From Verrucomicrobiaceae bacterium (lineage in GTDB: Bacteria > Verrucomicrobiota > Verrucomicrobiia > Verrucomicrobiales > Verrucomicrobiaceae): DNA of 64,000 nucleotides. Positions 18,101 through 25,987 of this stretch are shown one piece after another. The stretch lies in assembly GCA_947507875.1 (NCBI GenBank), contig CANNQP010000011.1, positions 40,295 through 104,294 of the forward strand, given 5' to 3'. Each line of letters starts with the position of its first letter. Positions within the stretch are counted from its first letter, which is position 1. A program made the translations under genes and the position numbers. Below the pieces are notes generated by a model. It made no database searches. It saw nothing but the letters and a program-made list of their open reading frames with translations, and was not told the origin of the DNA.

Positions 18101-18454
18101 CAGCACGAGCGCGGGATGCCGCTGGGACTGCACCTGCGCAGCCACGCTCTGCATCAGCAGCGCGGTTGCCTCATGCTTCTCGTAGAGCGCCCAGACCAGA
18201 TCCACCACGCGGCCATACTCCGGCTGAGTGACCAGCAGGGACAGGTATTCATTCGCCAGTCGTGTCTCGCGCTCAGACCAAGGTCGCGCCGCCTCCTGAG
18301 CAGCCATTTGACCGGCCCATTCCATCGACGCAAAGAACCCAAGGACGAGGCCAAGCCTTTTGGTCAAAAGCCACCTCTCTCTCCAAGCGCAGCCGCGCGA
18401 GCCAGCCAAAGCCCACGCAAGAGACAACCGGTTCGTCATTTCATGAAGCACCAT
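12155..18454 (-). CDS. Giant tetratricopeptide-repeat protein, about 2099 residues
   Basis: At 6.3 kb this is the largest gene in the window. The protein is a near-continuous series of TPR-like helix pairs with typical spacing of W/L-G-Y-A-F-A-P (for example ALLYxxLARIHEHADQFEKADAAL, KGYQWMGQLNALLPD). A hydrophobic segment near residues 30-48 followed by AAQ suggests a signal peptide, so the protein is likely periplasmic or secreted. The first ATG is at 18454; an ATG at 18439 avoids overlap with the preceding gene. A Ser/Thr/Gly-rich linker near residues 590-640 may separate two superhelical blocks. Function is unknown; such arrays scaffold multiprotein complexes. It is coupled to the upstream membrane/HhH gene. 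Confidence 0.85.
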   Translation of the reverse strand: MVLHEMTNRLSLAWALAGSRGCAWRERWLLTKRLGLVLGFFASMEWAGQMAAQEAARPWSERETRLANEYLSLLVTQPEYGRVVDLVWALYEKHEATALLMQSVAAQVQSQRHPALVLVLGHFQRKAGDLKKAAASYEQALSSAEHKPLALQALAEVAQEQGDPAKGYQWMGQLNALLPDTDGRKVEVLLRLGTLALAAQKNEDAVRAWEQAARLRAGDFALTRQVAELILRAGFPERAAAFYTALADQSDPQKRLDALYDLARIHEHADQFEKADAALKKGLSLLDFRDGRYADFFRRRVRLHERFGLLEELRLALQKGTGEQALRDLARFHEMTADADARVEVMQELVKRAPQVDDYRWELVRLLLDHDGTAEAAKLLDERLKGDGSDLPALIFLRCEADLRAGQQAEAVKRLRKLLQTTAGKADLEKQALAFAQQRALDEIIEFILKARVEREPDRTEAVFELAAYHRVRKDMAAADALLRRFTAGAADEQERQRRLNEAASFMAAGSDLDTAIILAREAVAKPSAGREEFLRLADLLAEQAEPEEAMDWLERAWKASKNEEEGVDVDERIHSLLLGGKKKEPTQSRGTGGDFQLPDVFTGKGFGTTDTSATAEPETQATEQLIERAQQFFSQAMPSRVDALPTMTSAARLELFRAAWWAVRAGLHEEAYAAFRRLEQVSPGQSLPLEAEKLLLELTLEDKNTGLALRVLRRLIAKDASNPIRYTLRLAELLLEDEQAASAAINVGLSHERTGWRLANEPPPPGRAATLLLERAYREAPDSEPLLNALTQCYTLQQRPDDALKLWQQAIDRATGSTAVLLLQRYAEMLLQRGKLPEHVAAHLRIVETETEVKRRRETFKRFLDRLLWAGEGGVELPKEVLQDRLKLIRDSLQALVKKHPFDGFYHEALAGVHERAGDAAQAFRSMKLAYYTAPDTPFSLDQLREAALKAGDLKAAIYFQKQIAASSAPAQAAEESRRLVEMLEQTFQIAEADRVRRRLESRFAQDATALEALAEHYRSTGQDEAERRVYEQIARVRPWDARSELRLALKCLRLADEDAARRYLNEILRRTQAQALMPTPSQSVTRLPLPLAEQRKSGVPGPVTEILSDLDTVPGLTSAEVATLRTFLSLPRPEFVELPAEVPHIRLRALEELARLHERAGTTQAWQAEVRGLKSPVDRLWALYFAKLGMPFRQELNALMNGQGKGSLGLEQRFCHTWLTVRTGGMEQALSWATQPALLGELLESRQRMLLAVAATLADMEDYRFAKGELERLGTLRSVSVLDILRRLQDQQRYPEALELGESLSRHNPALGSAFVFSLARIAEAAERWDLARDYLGRVVRGSVQPEAYRGTYDPYLFSLSAANRLATSAEEREKNLRSAWRHLQATPASAMTSLRKAAVVGLAGAPEKAAQEMVTLLTGDFLPARQIGEPRGMLMPQGSPRWEEPMHLRSLWEETREIQARFSHEGLGEVVRQVNDQLSSRWGGIALSSRSGLEFGEWRLGHLIRRMRAADYPTRLRMLREHLASVDMRQEVSVDTLSELGGRLEAAGMSREAIEVYGMLPGRAPANPEYAQLLIRVAEASLDTRTGLKFTLQLLEAEPPYKPPQPGDEVLREKHAHFLALEYDLEALKQRGYLPAPTKVLQGRIPHEVPYLRELALLCEKRGLDEQAMEAWTRLHEAFEANQERGIQPDAESCVHLARLRVKQKQLPQALAVLRKVPLVEKSGEQGREALKLRAQLAAETALWDEFREMMSMAVKLRALDAITHIADLCRRHARQQDGLDFLTQAERTLKEDAERFTLRLELLRLLAADPAWTPTVGRAQVAALFRVRHRGREALMGVMDWMTAEAVGRNREAWLPVLRAEVHAGTDRPLAALALSAFAAAEVPTLAEDLDLGWQGLTDQDRACVELAAERLLKVGRADLAWQACQVLQELPSMRLDSRKQPLMLRVAHALGDRVRVQELFAEVVRMPVPGGTRMVEWAQALRECGESGLARELYQTALQRLEATGGAQPEIVAAWARFLMSEKQHEAAEAFLLSEVWQLPEQAAALLFDLYGSWGRLAQIDRELPKFHLTQGIEKEVLHRASEARAKENALLEP

Positions 18455-19685
18455 CGCTCAAGTGCGGCTGGGGTTGATCGACGAGATCCAGGATCTGATT
18501 TCGTGCCTCATTAAGTCTGCGGGCTTGCTGGATCCATTGCTCACGCGTGATTCGATCTTTAAAAGCGAGGCGCTGAGAAAATTCGCGCAGTTGATTTTCA
18601 TCCCAGGCAGCGATTTGACGGAAGGTGTAAACCCCGAGCTCGTTCAGGCGGACCGCCAGCGCACCAGAGACCCCACGAATCTGGGTCAAATCATCCACAA
18701 CCGGCGGGGACTTGCGATAAATCAGACCCAGGTCACGGTCGAACTCGATGGCCACTGGTAGGATGGGTTCGATCGACGAAGGCATGTCCGCAGGCTCGGG
18801 CAAAGGCGGCACCCCTGGACCGATGGCTGTCGGCAAGTTCGTGCCTAAACCCGACAGCGTAGGAGCGTCAACCCGAGGCAAGGGCTTGGGCAGTTCGGGA
18901 GCAGGCACATGACCCTGGACAATGGCTGCGAGTGTCGAAAGCGATACGTTCGGTTCGTTTTCTTGATCATCCTCTCCAAGGAGAAATCCGAAAGCCTCGA
19001 TGTCAGAAGCAGGCTCTGGCGAAACGGCCGGCAACTCAAGAGCAGGTAGAGCTGCGACAGCGGGAACAGACACAGGGGACTTGTGTCGGTGTGCGAGGAT
19101 GATCGGACGTCGCGGCGGGGAAAACTCTCCCTGTTGCAGCGCAGGCAGTGGAGGGGGAGTGGCTGAATCTGTAGGGGGCGTTGCCTCTAACTCGGGAAAT
19201 TCCCAACGCGTGACTTCTGAGGCTGGGGCGTTTGTTTCGACCTCTGGGAGTGCCGGCAAGCTGCTGACAGCCAGCTCAGGCAAAGGCTCAAGGCAGGAAG
19301 GCGCAGTGGACACAGTCGCCTGAGCTAGCTCAGGAAGAACGGCCCTTTCTGGAGGAATCGTCACAGACTCAGCGGCGGCAGGAGCGACAGAAACCTTGGC
19401 GTCTTCAACAGGCGCGGGAGTAGATGCTGGCCCAGCCAGGGGAATCGCGGCAGGGTATGCAGGCAGCTCTGTGAGCCGCTGCTTTACCTGCGTGAGCTCT
19501 TCGCGCTGCCCATCCATCTCTTGCCGCGCTAAGGCGAGCTGCTTTTTGTATCTCCCCCAGAGCACAGCGCCGATGCCAACGCCAAGGATGAAAAACAACA
19601 CACTGATGCCCCCGACAATCCCACTTCGTTGCTGCAGGATGTAAAGGATGGCTTCCGAGTCGAGAGATGGCAGCTCGATGTTCAT
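18441..19685 (-). CDS. Membrane-anchored protein with C-terminal helix-hairpin-helix domain
   Basis: A 414-residue protein with three parts. A single membrane helix (about 22-44, GIVGGISVLFFILGVGIGAV) is followed by a short basic coiled segment, then a long Pro/Ala/Glu-rich linker (about 70-320) of low complexity. The C-terminal domain (about 330-400) has DDLTQIRGVSGALAVRLNEL and TFRQIAAWDENQLREF, which match the helix-hairpin-helix domain found fused to ribosomal L21, H+-ATPase and envelope proteins. That fold often binds DNA but is also used for protein contacts. Its end overlaps the giant TPR gene by up to 14 bases, so the two are probably translated together. Confidence 0.8.
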   Translation of the reverse strand: MNIELPSLDSEAILYILQQRSGIVGGISVLFFILGVGIGAVLWGRYKKQLALARQEMDGQREELTQVKQRLTELPAYPAAIPLAGPASTPAPVEDAKVSVAPAAAESVTIPPERAVLPELAQATVSTAPSCLEPLPELAVSSLPALPEVETNAPASEVTRWEFPELEATPPTDSATPPPLPALQQGEFSPPRRPIILAHRHKSPVSVPAVAALPALELPAVSPEPASDIEAFGFLLGEDDQENEPNVSLSTLAAIVQGHVPAPELPKPLPRVDAPTLSGLGTNLPTAIGPGVPPLPEPADMPSSIEPILPVAIEFDRDLGLIYRKSPPVVDDLTQIRGVSGALAVRLNELGVYTFRQIAAWDENQLREFSQRLAFKDRITREQWIQQARRLNEARNQILDLVDQPQPHLSDGAS

Positions 19686-20084
19686 GGCACGGGCACGGGA
19701 ATCATGGAATCAAGATTTCAAAACTCAGGGTTTAGGCAGACGGAAGTTTAACGCTAAGGGGCACAGGATCAAAGGAGACCGGAAGAATTTCTGCTCAGGA
19801 TGCGCCCCACTCGATCAAAAACGAGACAAGCAACCACACCCGCGCTTTCGGCAGCGGCCACTTCTCGAACCAACAGCGGGGGCCCACATCAGCACAGGCA
19901 TGAGTCCGATGAAGCAAAGCAAACCCATCAAGCGCATGGAAGAGAGGCGGGGATGAGCGATTGACACACCGGAGCGACCACGGATACTCCGCGCCCTCCG
20001 GTTGGAATCTGCTACCCAAGACGCCCCGGAGGCAAGAAGGAAATCCTTCCTTCACATCTCCCAACCCTAAAGCCACCACGCCTC
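19686..20084. other. Divergent intergenic region
   Basis: About 400 bases between the membrane/HhH gene (leftward) and the PfkB kinase gene (rightward). It should carry two back-to-back promoters. I saw no convincing gene, tRNA, hairpin with T run, or repeat in it; a 94-codon open frame on the minus strand has no protein-like pattern. Confidence 0.4.
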
Positions 20085-21005
20085 ATGTCAGTCGTCATCG
20101 CCGGAACCGTCGCCCTGGACAATGTCAAAACCCCGCAGGACTCCCAGGATAACCTGCTGGGCGGCTCCGCCGCTTATGCCGCTCTCGCAGCCAGCATATT
20201 TACCCAGCCGGTACACCTCGTAGGCATCATCGGGCATGACTTTCCTGAAGCCCACCTCAACTTGCTAAGCGGCAAGGGCATCACCCTCGAAGGCCTGGAG
20301 CGTAGCAGCGGCGCTTCCTTCACCTGGAGTGGCGAATACCACGAAGACATGAACAACCGCACCACCCACGCGGTCGGCATCAACGTGCTAGAAAGCTGGA
20401 CCCCGAAGGTGCCAGCGAGCGCTGCGGCGGCTAAAATCGCTGTGCTGGCAAACATGAGCCCCGATAACCAACTGCAAACCCTCGAGCAATGCGCCGACGC
20501 CGACTTTGTGATCGCCGATACCATGGACCTCTGGATCAGCATCGCCAATGAGCGCCTGCATGATGTGCTGAAAAAGATCGACCTCCTCGTGATCAATGAC
20601 GGCGAGGCCAAGGAATTCGCCCGCACTGCCAATCTCGTGGAAGCAGGCCGCAAGCTCCAGGCCAAAGGCCCTCGCTTCGTCGTGGTGAAGCGCGGCGAAC
20701 ACGGCAGTTACCTCTTCGGCGAGACGCCCGACGCCTTCTTCTCCTGCTCCGCTTACCCGCTCGATTCCGTCTTCGACCCCACCGGCGCAGGCGATAGCTT
20801 CCTTGGTGGCATGGCCGGCTGGCTCTCTAGCCAGGGCAAAACCAAGCCCACCTTCGAAGACCTTCGCCAGGCCGTCGTCCATGGCAGCGTCACCGCCAGC
20901 TACACCTGCGAAGCTTTCAGCACCCACAAACTGCAAAAGGTCACAAAGGCCGACATCGCCGGTCGTCTCACGGAATTGCAGCGCTACACCAGCTTCGTGG
21001 CGTAA
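20085..21005 (+). CDS. PfkB-family carbohydrate kinase
   Basis: A 306-residue kinase with the PfkB fold: GGSAAYAA near residue 26 and DPTGAGDSFLGG (231-242) with catalytic Asp237. Substrate-lid residues around HEDMNNRTTH differ from ribokinase, so the sugar is not certain. Close relatives are annotated as sugar kinases of uncertain specificity in Verrucomicrobia and Planctomycetes. The gene starts with ATG without a Shine-Dalgarno and is followed 46 bases later by menB on the same strand, perhaps only by chance as no functional link is obvious. Confidence 0.85.
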   Translation: MSVVIAGTVALDNVKTPQDSQDNLLGGSAAYAALAASIFTQPVHLVGIIGHDFPEAHLNLLSGKGITLEGLERSSGASFTWSGEYHEDMNNRTTHAVGINVLESWTPKVPASAAAAKIAVLANMSPDNQLQTLEQCADADFVIADTMDLWISIANERLHDVLKKIDLLVINDGEAKEFARTANLVEAGRKLQAKGPRFVVVKRGEHGSYLFGETPDAFFSCSAYPLDSVFDPTGAGDSFLGGMAGWLSSQGKTKPTFEDLRQAVVHGSVTASYTCEAFSTHKLQKVTKADIAGRLTELQRYTSFVA

Positions 21006-21051
21006 GTCTTCTTGCATTCTCACCCCCCTCTCCCATTGAAGCGTTGCGACC

Positions 21052-21864
21052 ATGTGGACCACGATCAAGACTTTCCAGGACATTAAGCTCGAAAAAACCG
21101 AGGACGGCATCGGCAAGCTCACCATCAACCGGCCTGAAGTGCGCAATGCCTTTCGCCCACAGACGGTCAAGGAGATGCTCATCGCTCTGGAAATCCTGCA
21201 CGAAGATCCCGACGTCGGCGTGATCGTCCTCTGTGGTGAGGGGCCCCTCGCCTTCTGCTCTGGCGGCGATCAAAAGGTGCGTGGTGATGCTGGCTACATC
21301 GGCGAGGATGGCGTGCCACGCCTGAATATCCTCGACGTTCAGCGCAAGATCCGCACCCTGCCCAAGCCCGTGGTCGCGATGGTCGCAGGCTACGCCATCG
21401 GCGGCGGTCATGTCCTGCACGTTGTCTGCGATCTCACCATTGCCGCCGACAACGCCCGCTTTGGCCAGACCGGCCCCAAGGTTGGTAGCTTTGATGGCGG
21501 TCTTGGCAGCAGCTACCTCGCCCGTATCGTCGGCCAGAAAAAGGCACGGGAGATCTGGTACCTCTGCCGCCAATACAACGCTCAGGAAGCGCTCGACATG
21601 GGCCTCGTCAATACCGTCGTCCCGCTGGAAAAGCTGGAGGAAGAAACGCTGAAGTGGTGCCGCGAAATGCTCCAGCACAGCCCCCTCGCTCTCCGCTGCC
21701 TCAAAGCTTCACTCAATGCCGACTGCGACGGCCAGATGGGTCTGCTCGACCTGGCCGGCAATGCCACCCTCCTCTACTACATGAGCGAAGAAGCCAAGGA
21801 AGGCAAAACCGCCTTTGTCGAAAAACGGAAGCCTAACTTCAAGAAGTTCAAGCGAGTGCCGTGA
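21052..21864 (+). CDS. menB: 1,4-dihydroxy-2-naphthoyl-CoA synthase
   Basis: A 270-residue crotonase-fold enzyme of menaquinone synthesis that closes the ring of o-succinylbenzoyl-CoA. Diagnostic segments are [41 protein letters not shown] and the C-terminal [11 protein letters not shown]. The glycine in QTGP corresponds to the type of MenB that takes bicarbonate as its catalytic base, rather than the Asp type of mycobacteria. No other men gene is next to it, so the pathway is scattered. Presence of menB indicates respiration through menaquinone. Confidence 0.95.
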   Translation: MWTTIKTFQDIKLEKTEDGIGKLTINRPEVRNAFRPQTVKEMLIALEILHEDPDVGVIVLCGEGPLAFCSGGDQKVRGDAGYIGEDGVPRLNILDVQRKIRTLPKPVVAMVAGYAIGGGHVLHVVCDLTIAADNARFGQTGPKVGSFDGGLGSSYLARIVGQKKAREIWYLCRQYNAQEALDMGLVNTVVPLEKLEEETLKWCREMLQHSPLALRCLKASLNADCDGQMGLLDLAGNATLLYYMSEEAKEGKTAFVEKRKPNFKKFKRVP

Positions 21865-22043
21865 GGTGGCGCTGAGCCTAACCATTGAATCCAGTTAACG
21901 AAAGAACACTTTTGTTGACGCGCCTTCTGTTGAAACACGGCCTGACACTGGGTTCTTGGCCAATCAAACGGAGAGCCCATCCAAGGAACTCATCCCGAAA
22001 AAGAACGCGCCAGGACCAAGGCCTGAAGGCGAAGACACTTGGC

Positions 22044-22652
22044 TCAAGCCAGCTGCTTCCGCCGACTGGAGCGGCGAATGCTGTCCTCTGCGCCTTCAGC
22101 GACTGAGGGAGAGGCTTGATCCGAAGCAGTAGCTTCTTTCAGAGCACGAAGTTCCTTTTCGACCTCAGCGAGACGACGCGAGGTGGCATCTAGCTTTTTC
22201 GCGACCAGGCGAGCGACGAACTCAAACAAGGCGGCGTGAAAGGCAGGGTCTTCCTCACGCGGATGCATGTCCTGCAGGAATTTTTGATCCACGGCAAGGC
22301 AGAGGGCACGTCCTCCCGCGATAACCGAAGCGGCACGCTTGTCTTGGTTCACGAGAGCGAGCTCGCCAAAGACATCGCCCGGACGCGCAATGGCAGCGAC
22401 TTTTTTCCCACCGACGCGGACCTCGAGCTCACCACTGAGCAGGACGTAGATGCGCGTGTCGATGCTGCCCTCCTGGATGATGACATCCCCGGGGTCACAC
22501 TGGAGGAGCGAGGAGGAGTTGAGCACTTCATCAAGTTGCTCATCGGTAAAGCTGTTGAGGAACGGCACAGCCTTCAGCGGAGGCAAGATGGCCCCGTCGT
22601 CATGAATATAGGCGTACTCTTTCATGGAAGAAGGCAACACTATCTCACGCAT
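22044..22652 (-). CDS. Cyclic nucleotide-binding domain protein without DNA-binding domain
   Basis: A 202-residue protein with one cNMP-binding beta-roll (about residues 28-140): LLQCDPGDVIIQEGS, YVLLSGELEV and the phosphate-binding cassette PGDVFGELALVNQDKRAASV, which keeps the Glu and Arg needed to hold a cyclic nucleotide. No helix-turn-helix follows; a charged coiled coil (LDATSRRLAEVEKELRALKE) and a Ser/Arg-rich tail do. It cannot act as a CRP-type activator alone and may be a sensor subunit. It ends a leftward gene run. ATG at 22652 or 22625 is possible. Confidence 0.82.
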   Translation of the reverse strand: MREIVLPSSMKEYAYIHDDGAILPPLKAVPFLNSFTDEQLDEVLNSSSLLQCDPGDVIIQEGSIDTRIYVLLSGELEVRVGGKKVAAIARPGDVFGELALVNQDKRAASVIAGGRALCLAVDQKFLQDMHPREEDPAFHAALFEFVARLVAKKLDATSRRLAEVEKELRALKEATASDQASPSVAEGAEDSIRRSSRRKQLA

Positions 22653-22751
22653 CCGTGAGCGCGGACAAGATCATTCCCGATGCAGAAAGAAGTTTTTTTG
22701 TCGATCCCTGACGCGTCGAGCGCCAGCGCAGCCATGGAGCGTCACCACCCG

Positions 22752-23432
22752 TCACTCCTCCAGAAGGCCACCAGACTGAATGCGCAAGACGCGCCCCATG
22801 CGCTCCGCCTGAGCTGCCTGATGGGTAACAAGGATGAGGCTGACTGCCATGGTTTGCTGAAGCTGAATCAACAAGGCAGTAAGTCGCTCGGCATTGGCCT
22901 CATCCAACGCGCCGGTTGGCTCATCGGCCAGAATGAGACGCGGTTGATTGATGAGAGCGCGAACCACGGCCACGCGCTGCCTTTCCCCCCCCGACAGCTG
23001 GGTGGGACGCCAGGTGAGCCTGTCCTGCAGACCGACGGTATGGAGCAGGGCCTGGGCGCGCTCGTGCGCTGTCGGATCGGGCTGTGGCAGGGCCAGCGTG
23101 GGCAGCAGCACATTTTCCAAAACACTGCACTGAGGCATGAGATGATGCAGCTGGAAGATGAAGCCAATCTTCTGGCTTCGCAGGGTAGCGAGCTGCAGCA
23201 CGCTAAGGTCGGAGAGGGAGGTGCCCTCGAATTCATAGGTGCCTGAGTCGGGACGATCGAGCGTGCCTAAGATGTTCAACAGGGTGCTCTTGCCACAACC
23301 AGAAGGCCCGACGATGGCGAGGGATTCGCCCGCCTGGACTTGGAGGCTAATGTCGTGAAGAACGGAAACCGGGGGTCCACCACCGGGCTCCTGATACGAC
23401 TTGGAAATGTGGGAAAGGGTAAGGAGAGGCAT
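22752..23432 (-). CDS. ABC transporter ATP-binding protein, LolD/MacB type
   Basis: A 226-residue ATPase with Walker A GPSGCGKST (42-50), Q-loop FIFQLHHLMPQ, signature LSGGERQRVA and Walker B LILADEPTGALD. The LADEPTGALD and QLHHLMPQ patterns are those of LolD, which drives lipoprotein release from the inner membrane through LolC/LolE. No LolC/E-like permease gene lies next to it, so it could instead pair with a MacB-like permease elsewhere. It lies 70 bases after the PaaK-like gene on the same strand. Confidence 0.88.
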   Translation of the reverse strand: MPLLTLSHISKSYQEPGGGPPVSVLHDISLQVQAGESLAIVGPSGCGKSTLLNILGTLDRPDSGTYEFEGTSLSDLSVLQLATLRSQKIGFIFQLHHLMPQCSVLENVLLPTLALPQPDPTAHERAQALLHTVGLQDRLTWRPTQLSGGERQRVAVVRALINQPRLILADEPTGALDEANAERLTALLIQLQQTMAVSLILVTHQAAQAERMGRVLRIQSGGLLEE

Positions 23433-23502
23433 GGCTGGGATACGCGCGGGACAGATAGCTGCACGTTACGATATGAACGAGCCGAGGCGTGAGAATCAAG
23501 CG

Positions 23503-24783
23503 TCAAGCACGCTGCCAGCGGCGTGACTTGAACTCATGACGCGGCAGACTGCCAATGGGCACAGCGCGAACTGGAATGCGAAGAGAAAAGGCATCGCGCA
23601 AGCGAGTTGCCAGCGCGGCAATGACGGCAGAGTCCTGCGGGATAGAAACCTCCACGAGGAGTTCGATCTCGTCCATGGCCTCGATTTTTTTCTGCTCCAC
23701 AAGGAACTCGACGACCTCGGGGAACTGACGCACGACCGCCTCAATCGCACTGGGATAGAGATTCACCCCTCGCACGACGACCATGTCATCGACCCGCCCC
23801 AGAATGCCCCCCAGAAGGAGCAGACGGCCACTGGAAGTACTTTTGCGAACCCAATCCCCCGTGCGATAGCGCAGCAAGGGACAAGAGAGGCGATCAAGCG
23901 TGGTCAGTACCAGCTCGCCGCACTCTCCATCTGCGACTTCCACACCTGTGGCAGGATCCATGATCTCCGCAAAATAGGATGACTCCATGAGGCTGAGATA
24001 GCCTGGGTTATCTAGGCTTTCGTAACTCACCGGACCGACCTCGGTCATGCCATGGTGATCGAACACGCGAGCCCCCCAAAGCTGCTCAATGCGCGAACGG
24101 ACGGCGGCCAGGCTCCCCCCTGGCTCACCTGCCACGATGATTTTTCGCACGCTCAAGGCTGAGGCGGCGGGCGCACCTTCGGTGCCCAAGAGTTCCCCGA
24201 GTCGCAGGGCATACGTCGGCGTGCAGCAGATGACCGTGACACCATAGCGGGCCATCATTGCCAGTCGAGCCTGGCTGGACAGCCCACCGCCGGGAATCAC
24301 GAGAAAGTCGGCAGCCGCTGCCTCAAACGCAGTCCAAAAACCCAAGAATGGGCCAAACGAAAAGGCAAAGAAAACTCGATCAAGTCCTGGCTGAAGCCCT
24401 GCCGCATGAAACACCTGCCGCCAGCAACGCAGCATGGCCGACCAGCTCTCTGGCGTATCAACCCAAGCCATAGGCTGGCCAGTGCTGGTGCCGCTGGTCT
24501 GGCAAAACCGAGTGTAAGCACCAAGAGGCTGCGTCAGATTTGATCCAAAAGGTGGATAGGCCAAATGATCCGCCAAGAGCTCAGCTTTGGTCGTGAAGGG
24601 CACACGCTGAATGTAGTCCCGCACCGATTGAATCGCTGAAGGCACGACTCCTACCTTGGCTAACTTTTGACGATAAAAGGCTGAGCTACCTGCGGCGGCA
24701 AGGACTTGAGCGAGCTTTGCCAAGGTCATCTCTGCACCTGAATGACTCACATTGGATTCAAGTGGATCATCAGTGGCTTTCAC
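23503..24783 (-). CDS. Phenylacetate-CoA ligase-like adenylate-forming enzyme
   Basis: A 426-residue member of the PaaK branch of AMP-forming ligases. The nucleotide-binding loop is CQTSGTSTGQPMAW; other core segments are FDHHGMTEVGPVSYE and YRTGDWVRKS, with the C-terminal subdomain marked by VDDMVVVRGVNLYPSAIE. It activates a carboxylic acid as an acyl-AMP and probably forms a CoA thioester, but the substrate is not evident. Neighbours (rnd, lolD) do not help, and no phenylacetate-degradation gene is in the window. The first codon is GTG; an ATG at 24729 is possible. Confidence 0.82.
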   Translation of the reverse strand: MKATDDPLESNVSHSGAEMTLAKLAQVLAAAGSSAFYRQKLAKVGVVPSAIQSVRDYIQRVPFTTKAELLADHLAYPPFGSNLTQPLGAYTRFCQTSGTSTGQPMAWVDTPESWSAMLRCWRQVFHAAGLQPGLDRVFFAFSFGPFLGFWTAFEAAAADFLVIPGGGLSSQARLAMMARYGVTVICCTPTYALRLGELLGTEGAPAASALSVRKIIVAGEPGGSLAAVRSRIEQLWGARVFDHHGMTEVGPVSYESLDNPGYLSLMESSYFAEIMDPATGVEVADGECGELVLTTLDRLSCPLLRYRTGDWVRKSTSSGRLLLLGGILGRVDDMVVVRGVNLYPSAIEAVVRQFPEVVEFLVEQKKIEAMDEIELLVEVSIPQDSAVIAALATRLRDAFSLRIPVRAVPIGSLPRHEFKSRRWQRA

Positions 24784-24814
24784 CGGAATGGGTCAAGGAA
24801 AGGGTTGGCAGACC

Positions 24815-25987
24815 TTAGTTCACCCAAGGGGTGGTGATATCGGCTAAGACGGGCCGAAGGATCTCTTCCTGCCAGGGCATAAGCGGGCTGCTGGCCTCGG
24901 GCTCCACGACCATTTGTTCCAAATCACTGCGTGAGCCTAGCAAACTGCCCTCCAGATCCATGCCAATGGCCAATTCATCACGTCGCGCACAGAGCCGATC
25001 CACGGCATCACGCTGTCCTTCCGTCATCCTGCTTTTCTCGCGCTTGAGTCGCTGCGGCCATGCGGCCTGGCCCTGACGAAACACCGTCGCGATCAGGTCA
25101 TGGAATTCTTTTTTCCAGCGAGGTCTCCAGCCAGCCGGAGGCTGCATGACACCACCCTGTTCAAAGATCTCGGCAAAGGCGACCATCTGCTTGTTCGACA
25201 TGACCCGGTAACACGGAATGTCTCTTTCCTGAGCGATGCCTTCCCGCCACTCCCACATGGCTTTAAGAATAGCCAAGCCTTTGGCATGCAGGCGACCGCT
25301 GCCCTGGACCCGCCAAGGGTCTTCCCGCGGAGCTGCACTGCGCAGAGCGACTTCTTGCTGAAGTGCGCGGCAGCTCTGCTCGAACCAAGTGACTCGGCCT
25401 TTTTCACGCAGCAGAGCCAAGAAATGATCGGCGATCCTGAGCAGATAACGCACGTCATCGACAGCGTAGGAGAGCATGTGCTCAGGCAAAGGGCGACGAC
25501 TCCAGTCGGCTTTTTGAGAGGCTTTGCAGATGGTGATGCCGAGTACGTTTTGCAAGAGCGCGGCTAAACCAAATTGACGTGCGCCTGCCAGCCTCGCGGC
25601 AATCTGCGTATCTCGAATCAAACGCGGCTCCCAGCCATAGGTGCGTTTGAGCATCGTGAGATCATAGTCCGCTCCGTGGAACCAGAGTTCATGAGCATCG
25701 AGCAAAGCCAGCAACGCGCTTACATCCTGAACCGCCAATGGATCGATCAGAGCAAAGCGCCCCCCACAAGCCACTTGAAGTAGGCATAGTTTCTCATTGT
25801 AGTGATGAAGCGAATCTGCCTCTGTATCGAGGCAAACGCGCGTCTCCTGAATCGCTTGCAGATGCTCGGCGCTTTCTTTCACCCAGCGCTGCAAGTGCTC
25901 GGCGGTGTCGATGAACTCAAAGTCTCTTGATGGCGACTTTGTCTCCGCATTCTCTAGAGTAGCAGCCTCGTTCATGGGGTGATCCAT
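24815..25987 (-). CDS. rnd: Ribonuclease D
   Basis: A 390-residue 3'-5' exoribonuclease that trims tRNA and other stable RNA ends. The DEDDy exonuclease domain shows Exo I CLDTEADSLHHY, Exo II WFHGADYDLTML and Exo III MLSYAVDDVRYLLRI with the catalytic Tyr. A HRDC-type domain follows (about 215-300, LAILKAMWEWREGIAQERD). Its ATG overlaps the rho stop codon by one base (TAATG), so the two are probably translated together; an alternative ATG is 12 bases further in. Confidence 0.92.
   Translation of the reverse strand: MDHPMNEAATLENAETKSPSRDFEFIDTAEHLQRWVKESAEHLQAIQETRVCLDTEADSLHHYNEKLCLLQVACGGRFALIDPLAVQDVSALLALLDAHELWFHGADYDLTMLKRTYGWEPRLIRDTQIAARLAGARQFGLAALLQNVLGITICKASQKADWSRRPLPEHMLSYAVDDVRYLLRIADHFLALLREKGRVTWFEQSCRALQQEVALRSAAPREDPWRVQGSGRLHAKGLAILKAMWEWREGIAQERDIPCYRVMSNKQMVAFAEIFEQGGVMQPPAGWRPRWKKEFHDLIATVFRQGQAAWPQRLKREKSRMTEGQRDAVDRLCARRDELAIGMDLEGSLLGSRSDLEQMVVEPEASSPLMPWQEEILRPVLADITTPWVN

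Noticed and set aside
19795..20079. Minus-strand open frame of 94 codons in the divergent gap
   Set aside because: Composition is not protein-like and it would occupy the promoter region of two genes.
22752..23432. LolD-like ATPase considered as part of a complete lipoprotein-release operon
   Set aside because: No LolC/E-like permease gene lies beside it, so only the ATPase is claimed.
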